A stretch of DNA of 64,000 nt from JAJXSS01 sp964547135 (GTDB lineage Bacteria; Planctomycetota; Phycisphaerae; Phycisphaerales; Phycisphaeraceae), in contig CAZJMK010000005.1 in assembly GCA_964547135.1 (NCBI GenBank), positions 27,198 through 91,197 of the forward strand. The letters run 5' to 3'. The translations under genes were made by a program, and so were the position numbers. The notes beneath the pieces are model-generated. The model did not search any database. It had not been told where the DNA came from and saw nothing but the letters and a program-made list of their open reading frames with translations. Positions 9,385 to 17,249 of this stretch are shown piece after piece. Each line of letters begins with the position of its first letter. Within the stretch, counting starts at the first letter, position 1.

Positions 9385-10836
9385 TCACACCTCCGCTGAC
9401 CCCAGCGCCGCTGCGCCGGGGCTGGTGCCGATGAACAGTTTGGTCTTGCGCCCGGTTTCACGTTCATATTCCGCTGCCATTGCCAGCCATTTTTCATGCG
9501 TCGTTGCATCATCACGCAGCAGCATCGCCACCGTGCCGCCGCTGCCGCCGCCGGTGATTTTTGCGCCGAAAAAACCCTGTGCAGGCCCGCGCTGTTTCAC
9601 CATCGCCACCAATCGATCCGTCAGCGCATGGCCCAGCCCTGCGTTGTCCGAGTAGCTCTGGTGACTTTCAAACATCAATCCGCCAGCCTCATTCATCAAC
9701 GCTTCGCCCCGTGCCTGATCACCAGCGTTGACTGAACCCGTCAGCCGGGCTGCCTGTTTGAGCAGTGCAACAAAGCGCATGACCCGCTGCATTTCAAAGA
9801 CATGGTGATCCGTCCCTGCGCGCACCCGGTAGGTCGTCTCCGGTTTCACTTTTGTTACCGTGTCATTCGTGCCGACGAATTGCTGCAAAAACATTTCGCC
9901 GGTCATCGACATCGGCAACTGACCCCGCCATTGGTCCCGATACCGGGTCGCATCGACTCGCGCCAACATGCCCTGCGTCAAATCATCTGCCTGAAGCGTT
10001 GACAATATTTTCTGACCCATGAACGAAGCCACCCGAGCATCTGTGTACGGGTCGCCGCTCACTTCATGACTGGCTCCGCTGAACACGCCGACCAACCGAT
10101 ACCCGCGGGGTATTTCCACCTTGCCCAGCACCTGAGCAGGCAAACCATCGCTGCCGGGCTGGCACAAAATTTCCACCATTGCCCCAGCCTCGCCCATGCA
10201 CGAAGCCACCTGGTCCATCACGCCGCAGGGCGCACCGACCACGTGGTTTTCGACATATTGACAAGCCGTCGCCAATCGCAGCGGTTCGACTGACAACCCC
10301 AGCAGGCTCGCACAAGCCGTCATCGTCGCCACTTCAATGGCTGCGCTCGACGACACGCCGCCGCCCAACGGCACATCGCTGTCCAACATGATCGTGATGC
10401 CTTTGTTCACGTCCACCGACGCTTGGTCATGCCCGGTGCGTCGCAATTCCCGCAACACCCACCACAGGCAACCCACCGGGTACCGCGCCCATTTGTTGCC
10501 CTCATTGAACAACCCGCGCACCGCATGTGGTTCATCGTTCTGTAACGCCGACATCGCCAACATCACCGGCTGATCATTTTGCGCACTGATACACACCACC
10601 TGCCCATCATGGCGCTTTTGCACCGCCGCCGCCGCCGCCACTGCAAGCGGCATTTCACACACCAGTGACCCGCTGTAATCCGCGATTCCGCCCATCACGT
10701 CCAATCGGCCCGGCGCTCGTGCCACCTGCACCTGCCAGGGCTGAAAATGCACCGATGCCCTCACCCTCGCCAGCAATCGCGGCACCGGTTCAAGGTTCAT
10801 TAATGTCTGTGGGTTGGTATCAGTCATCAGTGACAT
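9385..10836 (-). CDS. GHMP sugar kinase of the L-arabinokinase / galactokinase group
   Basis: This 483-residue GHMP kinase transfers phosphate from ATP to C1 of a monosaccharide. The N-terminal motif APGRLDVMGGIADYSGS (residues about 40-56) departs from the galactokinase GRxNLIGEHTDY signature and matches the form known from plant L-arabinokinase (ARA1). The ATP loop PLGGGVSSSAA is near residue 152, VGAPCGVMDQVAS near 212 and the third GHMP motif AKITGGGSGGT near 423. No glycosyltransferase-like domain is fused to it, unlike plant ARA1. Its position between a ROK regulator and a phosphohexomutase suggests salvage of a free sugar to its 1-phosphate. L-arabinose is the best guess; galactose or another sugar remains possible. 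The assigned start has only a weak ribosome site. Confidence 0.8.
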   Translation of the reverse strand: MSLMTDTNPQTLMNLEPVPRLLARVRASVHFQPWQVQVARAPGRLDVMGGIADYSGSLVCEMPLAVAAAAAVQKRHDGQVVCISAQNDQPVMLAMSALQNDEPHAVRGLFNEGNKWARYPVGCLWWVLRELRRTGHDQASVDVNKGITIMLDSDVPLGGGVSSSAAIEVATMTACASLLGLSVEPLRLATACQYVENHVVGAPCGVMDQVASCMGEAGAMVEILCQPGSDGLPAQVLGKVEIPRGYRLVGVFSGASHEVSGDPYTDARVASFMGQKILSTLQADDLTQGMLARVDATRYRDQWRGQLPMSMTGEMFLQQFVGTNDTVTKVKPETTYRVRAGTDHHVFEMQRVMRFVALLKQAARLTGSVNAGDQARGEALMNEAGGLMFESHQSYSDNAGLGHALTDRLVAMVKQRGPAQGFFGAKITGGGSGGTVAMLLRDDATTHEKWLAMAAEYERETGRKTKLFIGTSPGAAALGSAEV

Positions 10837-10854
10837 CCGATTTGCTTGCTCTGT

Positions 10855-10895
10855 AGCCCCCTCTCCCTCCGGGAGAGGGCAGGGGGTGAGGGCGT
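10855..10895. repeat. Family G palindrome
   Basis: CCCCTCTCCCTCCGGGAGAG followed by GGCAGGGGGTGAGGGCG, between the GHMP kinase and the ROK regulator. Confidence 0.8.
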
Positions 10896-10934
10896 CTTTG
10901 TATTTGCTTGTCTATCTTTATTGCAATTGTTTTA

Positions 10935-12113
10935 TTAACCCGTTTGCGCGGGCAGTGGTAACAACACACGATCAATCGCTGCTGCCACCAAACCCTGTGC
11001 CCATCGCCTTGGGGCCGCTGCACATTGCACTTCACCAAAGCGTGCCCACATTGCTGAGCGTCGCACAGCCTTGCCCAATGCGTTCATCACCAACTCGGGT
11101 AGTTCCGTCAATGCCCCGGTAAATACCACCTGTCGAACCCCCAGCACGTTCATCGCCCCGCCCACCACCACCCCCAGTCCGTCGAGCGCTTCCGCCAACC
11201 ATGTTTCAACACCATGCGTTTCAATGCGTTTGACCAAGTCCGACCAAGGCGCTATCACCCCGCGACGCCCCGGCATGCTGGCGAGCAACCCCGGCCTTGA
11301 GGTCATCGTTTCGACGCACCCCGTTGCCCCGCAACCGCACTTACGCCGATTACCCACCACCGGCGTGTGCCCCAGTTCCCCCGACAAGGGCAGCGACGAA
11401 GTAAACAACTGCCCGTTGAGCACCGCAGCCCCGCCCACGCCCGCGCCGACATCCACCAATAAAAAATCACGCTCTTCCGGTTGTGCGGATAAGTGCCCCA
11501 GTGCCAGGGCGCGAATTTCCTGCACCAGTTCGACTTCACAACCCCACACATCACGCAGCAACCCCGGTAAATCCGCCTGCTCCAGCCAATGCAGGTTCGG
11601 GGCCAGTAATACTTTTTTCTGCTGCTCATCCACCACGCCCGGCACACTTACCATCACCGTCCAAGGCTCGGCACGCGCCAATGATCGTGCCGCTTTACGC
11701 AATGCCCTTGACCATTCACCGGGGCTTTGTGGTGTTTCAAATTCAATCGGCCAGTTTTCGCCCATCGGCCCGGCCACCGGCAGTGCCGCCACCCGCGTGT
11801 GATGCACCCCCAACTGCACCGCCACGATGCCCGACCGCTGGCGATTGAGCCGTAGGGTGCGCCCCGGTCGCCCCAGTCGCGCATCAGCCTCATGCACGGC
11901 TGTCGCCATATCATCCAACCGGTTCATCGGCAGTGCATCGGCTTCCTCCAAAAACCCTGCTTCCAGCAACCCATCGACCACCTTGCCCACCGTCGGCGCA
12001 CTCAGGCGAATCGACTTGGCCAATTCCGCCCGTGAAGCAGGCCCATGCCGGAGCAGACGGTCAAACACCGCCCGCTCATTGACCTTCCGCATGTTGGCAG
12101 GCACACCCTTCAT
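10935..12113 (-). CDS. ROK-family transcriptional regulator (NagC/XylR type)
   Basis: This 392-residue protein has an N-terminal winged helix-turn-helix (residues about 13-60, with SRAELAKSIRLSAPTVGKVV) and a C-terminal ROK sugar-kinase-like domain. ROK signatures are VDVGAGVGGAAVLNG near residue 215, the GELGHTPV motif near 244 and the zinc-binding cluster KCGCGATGCVE near 257. Family members sense a sugar or sugar phosphate and repress transport and catabolic genes. It is the first gene of the minus-strand sugar block, 98 bases before the GHMP kinase. A perfect palindrome just upstream of its start (12124-12139) suggests autoregulation. Confidence 0.9.
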   Translation of the reverse strand: MKGVPANMRKVNERAVFDRLLRHGPASRAELAKSIRLSAPTVGKVVDGLLEAGFLEEADALPMNRLDDMATAVHEADARLGRPGRTLRLNRQRSGIVAVQLGVHHTRVAALPVAGPMGENWPIEFETPQSPGEWSRALRKAARSLARAEPWTVMVSVPGVVDEQQKKVLLAPNLHWLEQADLPGLLRDVWGCEVELVQEIRALALGHLSAQPEERDFLLVDVGAGVGGAAVLNGQLFTSSLPLSGELGHTPVVGNRRKCGCGATGCVETMTSRPGLLASMPGRRGVIAPWSDLVKRIETHGVETWLAEALDGLGVVVGGAMNVLGVRQVVFTGALTELPELVMNALGKAVRRSAMWARFGEVQCAAAPRRWAQGLVAAAIDRVLLPLPAQTG

Positions 12114-12148
12114 ATTAATAAACTTAATTAACTAATTAAAAAAGTCAA
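12113..12148 (-). promoter_or_regulatory. Probable promoter/operator of the ROK regulator
   Basis: On the minus strand TTGACT (12143-12148) lies upstream of the perfect inverted repeat TTAATTAGTTAATTAA (12124-12139), which is followed by an AT-rich stretch that runs into the start codon at 12113. The palindrome occupies the promoter spacer, where a bound ROK protein would block transcription. The exact -10 hexamer is unclear. Confidence 0.5.
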
Positions 12149-12205
12149 GTCACAGGATGAAATAATCAGTGGCGCAAGGATGACGTGTGATTGTTGTGAT
12201 TTGAT

Positions 12206-12240
12206 GTTTAGCGCGGACGCTTTGCGTCGGCGTTCTGATG
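12206..12240. repeat. Family E hairpin TTTAGCGCG-GACGC-TTT-GCGTC
   Basis: Outer flank TTTAGCGC and inner stem GACGC/GCGTC. The rest of the 12150-12414 gap holds a CATGGCCGCGTGCCACAGCATG-like hairpin and no gene. Confidence 0.75.
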
Positions 12241-12414
12241 AACGATTGGGTGCCTGTGGCATGGCCGCGTGCCACAGCATGATGACACGGTGGGCAGTTA
12301 GAATCGACTGCCCACGGGCACCCATTGATTGGTTAGCACCGCGACATATCGCGTTTGAGGTCAAGTTTGCAGTTGGTTTTTCGCGTCCATCGGTGATTTG
12401 GGTATGCTAAAGCC

Positions 12415-13791
12415 ATGAGTCAGGACCATGGAATATCCGCACAGATACTGGTGGTGGACGACGAGGTCGAACACGCCGAGGTGATGGCTGAGGCTTTGCG
12501 CCGGCTCGGCCATGTTTGCACGATTGTGCATGACCAGCCGACTGCGGTGGAGGAACTCAAACACGGGCAGTTTGACCTGATCGTCACCGACCTGGTCATG
12601 GCCGGCGACGAACGGGCTGGTCAAACCGTGTTGGAAACCGCCCGGCTGACCCAGCGCAATGCCGAGACGATCATGGTCACCGCCCATGGCGATGTACCTA
12701 CCGCCAAGGCTGCGCTGCGCGGCGGGGCGTATGACTTCATCGAAAAACCATTGGACCTGGACACCTTTCGCACCCTTTGCACCCATGCCATCGAAGCCGT
12801 GCTTTTGCGCGGTCAGAATGTGCAGTTACAAAAGCAGGTCGATGCGATGTTCGGCATCGAGGGCATCATCGGTCAGAGTCAGGGTATTGCCCGCGTGCTG
12901 GGCGTGATTCGACAGGTGGCCCCCTCCACCATACCCGTGCTCATCACCGGCGAATCGGGCACGGGCAAGGAACTGGTGGCCCGGGCGGTGCATGGCAATT
13001 CCGATCGCGCCAAAAAGCCGTTCAAGCCGCTGAACTGTGCCGGGCTTACGGCTTCGATTCTGGAAAGCGAATTGTTCGGGCATGTGAAAGGCGCATTCAC
13101 CGGCGCGGAAAAGGATCGTCAGGGCGTGTTCGAATACGCTGACGGAGGCACACTGTTTTTGGATGAAATCGGCGACATGCCGCTGGACATGCAGGCCAAG
13201 TTGTTGCGTGTTCTGGAAAGTGGCGAAGTGGTGCGGGTGGGGTCCAACGAACCCAAACATGTCGATGTGCGATTCATTTCCGCGACCAATCACGACATGG
13301 AAAAATTGGTCAAGGACGGACGGTTCCGGCAGGATTTATATTTTCGGATCAAGGGCGTGCATTTGAACATTCCGCCCTTGCGGGAACGACGCGAAGACAT
13401 ACCGGCGATTGTGCGCCATTACATGAGTCAGTTTGCCGGCCAGTTGAAAAAAGCGATTTCGGGTTTCGATGATGAAGCGATGACCGCGATGATGCGTTAC
13501 GACTGGCCGGGGAACGTGCGGCAACTCATCAATGTGGTGCAGAATATGGTGCTGGTGGCTGAGGGACCGGTGATCGGGTTGCGCGATGTGCCGACGGAGA
13601 TACGACAGGCTTCGGGAGCGGGCGATCTGCCGGTGGATATCCCTGCGGGCATGAGCCTGGAACAGATTGAAAAACAGGCGATCCGCAATGCCCTGCGTGC
13701 CCACAACGGCAACCGGGAACTGACAGCCAAAATGCTGGGCATCGGGGAACGAACGTTGTATCGGAAGTTGAAGGAATATGGTTTGAAGTAG
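12415..13791 (+). CDS. Sigma-54-dependent response regulator (NtrC/AtoC family)
   Basis: This 458-residue protein has the three NtrC-family modules. An N-terminal receiver domain (about residues 8-125) has acidic pocket DD near 16 and the phosphoacceptor Asp at 59 in VTDLVM. The central AAA+ domain has Walker A GESGTGKE near 180, the sigma-54 contact loop GAFTGA near 226 and Walker B FLDEIGD near 249. The C-terminal Fis-type helix-turn-helix has NRELTAKMLGIGERTLYRKL. It should activate sigma-54 promoters when phosphorylated. No partner histidine kinase lies beside it, so its targets are unknown; the flagellar genes in this window are one possibility. The start has no clear ribosome site, and a TATGCT hexamer ends six bases before the ATG, so the mRNA may be leaderless. 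Confidence 0.93.
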   Translation: MSQDHGISAQILVVDDEVEHAEVMAEALRRLGHVCTIVHDQPTAVEELKHGQFDLIVTDLVMAGDERAGQTVLETARLTQRNAETIMVTAHGDVPTAKAALRGGAYDFIEKPLDLDTFRTLCTHAIEAVLLRGQNVQLQKQVDAMFGIEGIIGQSQGIARVLGVIRQVAPSTIPVLITGESGTGKELVARAVHGNSDRAKKPFKPLNCAGLTASILESELFGHVKGAFTGAEKDRQGVFEYADGGTLFLDEIGDMPLDMQAKLLRVLESGEVVRVGSNEPKHVDVRFISATNHDMEKLVKDGRFRQDLYFRIKGVHLNIPPLRERREDIPAIVRHYMSQFAGQLKKAISGFDDEAMTAMMRYDWPGNVRQLINVVQNMVLVAEGPVIGLRDVPTEIRQASGAGDLPVDIPAGMSLEQIEKQAIRNALRAHNGNRELTAKMLGIGERTLYRKLKEYGLK

Positions 13792-13816
13792 CATGATGTT
13801 TCGAATTTTGACAAGC

Positions 13817-13853
13817 CGGGGACGAGGAACGTTGTGACGAGGGATCGGGTAAT
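13817..13853. repeat. Family D hairpin copy
   Basis: ACAAGCCGGGGACGAGG, an inner part around AACGTT, then GACGAGGGATCGGGTA. It is a diverged copy of the AAGCCGAGTACGAG...GGGCTCGGGTAT module. Confidence 0.65.
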
Positions 13854-13870
13854 GTCGTAGCAGATTGAAT

Positions 13871-14371
13871 ATGAGTCATTTACCAACACCACTGGCGTAT
13901 CGCATCGGACACGGCTGGGATTTACACCGGCTGGAACCGGGGCACAAACTCATTGTGGGCGGCTTGCACCTGGAACATGATCGGGGGTGCGACGCACATT
14001 CGGATGGGGATGTGGTGTATCACGCGGTGACGGATGCGATTTTGGGGGCCTTGGGGTTGGACGACATCGGACAACTGTTCCCGGACAACGACCCGAAATG
14101 GAAAGGGGCGGACTCGCGCCTGTTTGTGGAGGAAGCGGTGCGACGGATGAACGCAGCCGGGTATGCGGTGGGGAATATTGATGTGACAATCGTATTGCAG
14201 AAGCCCAAAATCAGCCCGCACAAGGCGACGATGAAAAACAATTTGGCGCAGTTGCTGGGTGTGACGATTGAGCAGATCAATGTCAAGGGCAAGACGCATG
14301 AAAAGGTGGATGCCATCGGCGAAGGCAGGGCGATCGGGTGTCATGTGGTGGTGATTTTGGTGAAGATGTGA
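13871..14371 (+). CDS. ispF: 2-C-methyl-D-erythritol 2,4-cyclodiphosphate synthase
   Basis: This 166-residue protein has the family's usual length and catalyses the ring-forming step of the MEP isoprenoid pathway, releasing CMP. The metal-binding motif GHGWDLH is at residues 13-19 (Asp17, His19; a Trp replaces the common Tyr or Phe). HSDGDVVYHAVTDAILGA follows near residue 51 with the third metal ligand. KTHEKVDAIGEGRAIGCH near the C-terminus matches the substrate-binding TTTE/LGFxGRxEG region only loosely. ATG at 13871 is preferred over a TTG two codons earlier. It stands alone, without ispD. Confidence 0.93.
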   Translation: MSHLPTPLAYRIGHGWDLHRLEPGHKLIVGGLHLEHDRGCDAHSDGDVVYHAVTDAILGALGLDDIGQLFPDNDPKWKGADSRLFVEEAVRRMNAAGYAVGNIDVTIVLQKPKISPHKATMKNNLAQLLGVTIEQINVKGKTHEKVDAIGEGRAIGCHVVVILVKM

Positions 14372-14387
14372 GGAAGTGGTCGATCAT

Positions 14388-14463
14388 TGACGCCGAGCCC
14401 TTCAGGGCCGGATGACTTAAGTTTTGATGGTGAAATGATCCGGGGCTAAAGCCCTCGGCGTCA
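14388..14463. repeat. Facing pair of family F palindromes
   Basis: Left copy has inner stem AGCCC-TTCA-GGGC, right (inverted) copy GGGGC-TAAA-GCCC. Both keep the outer GACGCCG and CCGGAT. The swap of GCCC/GGGC for GGGC/GCCC is compensatory. Confidence 0.85.
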
Positions 14464-14493
14464 GCGTTGGCGTTTCAGCCCTAAAATGGGGAT

Positions 14494-16785
14494 ATGAAAG
14501 ATCGATTTGAACTGGTGTCGCCGATGCAGCCGATGGGCGATCAGCCTGCGGCGATTGATGCGCTGGCGCAGGGTATCACGCAGGGGCAGAAGTACCAGAC
14601 GCTGCTGGGCGTGACCGGGTCGGGCAAAACCTTCACCATGGCCAACGTGATTGCGAAGGTCAATAAACCCACGCTGGTGATCAGTCACAACAAAACCCTG
14701 GCGGCGCAGTTGTACGAGGAATTCAAGGAGTTGTTCCCGAATAACGCGGTGCATTATTTCGTCAGCTATTACGACTACTACCAACCCGAAGCTTACATCC
14801 CGCAGCGGGACATTTACATTGAAAAGGATTCGTCGCGCAACGATGATTTGGATCGTCTTCGGCTGGCGGCGACCAGTGCTTTGGTGAGTCGGAAAGATGT
14901 GATTATTGTTGCCAGCGTGTCGTGCATTTTTGGGTTGGGTTCGCCGGATACTTACAAGAAGTCGGTGATCAGCCTGGCGGTGGGGCAGGCGATTGATCGG
15001 CAGGATTTACTGGTGTCGCTGGCGGACTTGCAGTACACCCGCGCGGAGGTCGATTTCAAACGCGGGACGTACCGGGTGCGGGGCGATGTGGTGGAACTGC
15101 ATCAGGCGGGCGATGAACTGGCGTATCGCATCGAATTTTTCGGCGAAGAGATTGACAACCTGGCGCTGATCAATCCACTGACGGGCGAAATCGTGCGCAG
15201 TGAGATGCAGATTTTCATTTACCCCGCGGTGCATTACGTGCTGCCCCCGCAACAGATCGAAAAGGCGGCAGCGTCGATCAAGGAGGAACTGGAAAAACAG
15301 GTGCTGCATTTCAAGCATGAGGGCAAATTGCTGGAGGCACAACGACTGGCAGCACGGACCAAGTATGACCTGGAAATGATTCAGGAAGTGGGGTTTTGTC
15401 AGGGGATTGAGAATTACTCGAGGCATTTGGATGGAAGGCCGCCGGGGGCAAAACCGTACACGTTGCTGGATTATTTCCCGGATGCCACCAGCGGGGAGTA
15501 TCAGGGGGATTATTTGTGGCGGACGGTGGAGAACCCGGAGGGAAGTGGCCCAGTGGAAGAAGAAGGAAGTGGTCGAGTGGTCGAGTGGTCGAGTGGTCGA
15601 GTGAAGGAATCGGAAAATTCGAAATTCGACGGCTTCAACAGCGGCGTTAGCCGCTCAATTCGAAATTCGAAATTTTCCGGCCACTCGGCCACTTCTTCAT
15701 GGCTGCTCATGATTGATGAAAGTCACGTGACGGTGCCGCAGATGCGGGCGATGTATTTCGGGGACAGGCATCGGAAGGAGACGCTGGTGAGTCATGGGTT
15801 TCGGTTGCCCAGTGCGCTGGACAATCGGCCGTTGAGGTTTGAGGAGATTGAAAAGAGTTGGCCGCAGGTGGTGTTTGTGAGTGCGACCCCCGGGCCGTAT
15901 GAATTGGAAAAATCGGGTGGCGCGGTGGTGGAGCAGATCATTCGCCCGACGGGGCTGGTCGATCCGCCGATTGAGATCAGGCCGGCTGCCAACCAGGTGC
16001 CCGATTTGATCAAGGCGGCGCAGGAACGAGCAGCCAAGGGGCAACGAACGTTGGTGACGACTTTGACTAAGCGTTTGGCGGAGGATTTGGCGACGTTTTT
16101 GGAACAGTCGGGTTTGAAATCGCGGTACATGCACAGTGAGATTCAGACGCTGGACCGGGTGGAGATATTACGGGAATTGCGTGAAGGGCAGTATGACGTG
16201 TTGGTGGGCGTGAATTTGCTGAGGGAGGGATTGGATTTGCCGGAGGTGGCGCTGGTGGCGATCATGGACGCGGACAAGACGGGGTTTTTGCGCAGTGCAA
16301 CGAGTCTGATTCAGCAGATCGGCAGAGCAGCCCGCAACATCGACGCACAGGTGATTTTGTATGCTGACACCGTCACCCCGGCGATGGCAAGGGCGATGGA
16401 TGAAACCCAGCGACGTCGCGCCAGGCAGCTTGCGTTTAATGAGGAACATGGCATCACGCCGAAAACGATTGTCAAGGAAATTCGCCGAGGGATTGAGTTG
16501 GAGGTCAAGGCTCAGCGCACGGTGCGCGATGCGGTGGGGGTGAAGGAGGAGGGCGAGTTCGACCGGGAAGCGTTCATTGCGGAGTTGGAGAAGGAAATGA
16601 TCGCGGCAGCGGAAGGGTTGTTGTTTGAGAAGGCGGCCTTGCTGCGCGACCGGATCAAGGAGTTGAAGGCAGCACCGCAGATCGGGGCGGTGTCGGAACT
16701 GGACCCGGAGCGAAAGGTGGGACCGAAGCCGGGCACGCCGGGGTCGCGGGTGGTGCGCCGGAGTAAGGCGAAGAAGTGGCGGTGA
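14494..16785 (+). CDS. uvrB: Excinuclease ABC subunit B, with an in-frame repeat insertion
   Basis: UvrB is the damage-verifying helicase of nucleotide excision repair, working with UvrA and UvrC. Walker A VTGSGKTF is near residue 39, the beta-hairpin region YYDYYQPEAYIPQRDIYIEK near 92-111, the DEAD-like IDESHV near 407, helicase motif VI QQIGRAARN near 609 and the C-terminal UVR motif near 690-725. At 763 residues it is about 90 longer than usual. Most of the excess (residues about 331-403) lies between DYFPD and LLMIDESH, which are nearly adjacent in other UvrB proteins. Codons 350-402 are a palindromic genomic repeat (15541-15698). The frame is intact on both sides and all motifs are present, so the protein is probably functional with a surface-exposed insert. 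Confidence 0.95.
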   Translation: MKDRFELVSPMQPMGDQPAAIDALAQGITQGQKYQTLLGVTGSGKTFTMANVIAKVNKPTLVISHNKTLAAQLYEEFKELFPNNAVHYFVSYYDYYQPEAYIPQRDIYIEKDSSRNDDLDRLRLAATSALVSRKDVIIVASVSCIFGLGSPDTYKKSVISLAVGQAIDRQDLLVSLADLQYTRAEVDFKRGTYRVRGDVVELHQAGDELAYRIEFFGEEIDNLALINPLTGEIVRSEMQIFIYPAVHYVLPPQQIEKAAASIKEELEKQVLHFKHEGKLLEAQRLAARTKYDLEMIQEVGFCQGIENYSRHLDGRPPGAKPYTLLDYFPDATSGEYQGDYLWRTVENPEGSGPVEEEGSGRVVEWSSGRVKESENSKFDGFNSGVSRSIRNSKFSGHSATSSWLLMIDESHVTVPQMRAMYFGDRHRKETLVSHGFRLPSALDNRPLRFEEIEKSWPQVVFVSATPGPYELEKSGGAVVEQIIRPTGLVDPPIEIRPAANQVPDLIKAAQERAAKGQRTLVTTLTKRLAEDLATFLEQSGLKSRYMHSEIQTLDRVEILRELREGQYDVLVGVNLLREGLDLPEVALVAIMDADKTGFLRSATSLIQQIGRAARNIDAQVILYADTVTPAMARAMDETQRRRARQLAFNEEHGITPKTIVKEIRRGIELEVKAQRTVRDAVGVKEEGEFDREAFIAELEKEMIAAAEGLLFEKAALLRDRIKELKAAPQIGAVSELDPERKVGPKPGTPGSRVVRRSKAKKWR
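15541..15698. repeat. Composite palindromic repeat (families C and H) inside uvrB
   Basis: The left arm holds tandem TCGAGTGG units (about 15573-15603) and GGAAAATTCGAAATTCG. The core is GGCTTCAACAGCGG...CCGCT, and the right arm reads TTCGAAATTCGAAATTTTCC then GGCCACTCGGCCACTTC. The arms are largely complementary. The core and flank match intergenic copies at 9303-9377 and 62160-62233. Confidence 0.93.
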
Positions 16786-16793
16786 TGTGGGTA

Positions 16794-17202
16794 TTTCGAA
16801 GGTCGAATTGCGAATTTCGAATTTAGCGGAAAGATTTCAAAAAAGTGAAAACCGTCATGAACATGGGCAAAGCGCAAAGAGTTGGTGTTGACGCGGTGCG
16901 AGTTGCAGGGTCGGTATGATGGTGGTAGAGCAATTTGCGTCATAAACGAGCCAGCCTGTACCCCCTCTCCCTCCGGGAGAGGGTGGCCGAGTCGGCGAGG
17001 CCGGGTGAGGGCGCGATGCTGAAAAAGCCATCAATCAAAGGGTTTTCAAATACCAGGCACGCCCTCACTCTAACCCTCTCCCGGGGGGGGAGAGGGGACG
17101 AAACAAGTCACACTGTGGGTCAAATAATTACGCAAATTACTCTAATCACGGCAGCGGGTTGGTGATATCATCCGGCCCTGCCCCCGGTGGGCACGGCGTC
17201 AT
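16794..17202. repeat. Repeat-filled gap: families H, G (facing pair) and F
   Basis: TTCGAAGGTCGAATTGCG...TTCGAATTT lies at 16795-16822. Facing family G copies lie at about 16958-17010 and 17053-17098, the latter with a run of eight G. A family F copy lies at 17168-17202. No gene is seen between uvrB and the dehydrogenase. Confidence 0.75.
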
Positions 17203-17249
17203 GAAAAGCGCGTGTTGGTCGCACAAGGTAGTCATAAGTTATTCATACT

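Noticed and set aside
16888..16920. TTGACG and TATGAT as a promoter
   Set aside because: The 21-base spacer is too long and no gene follows closely.
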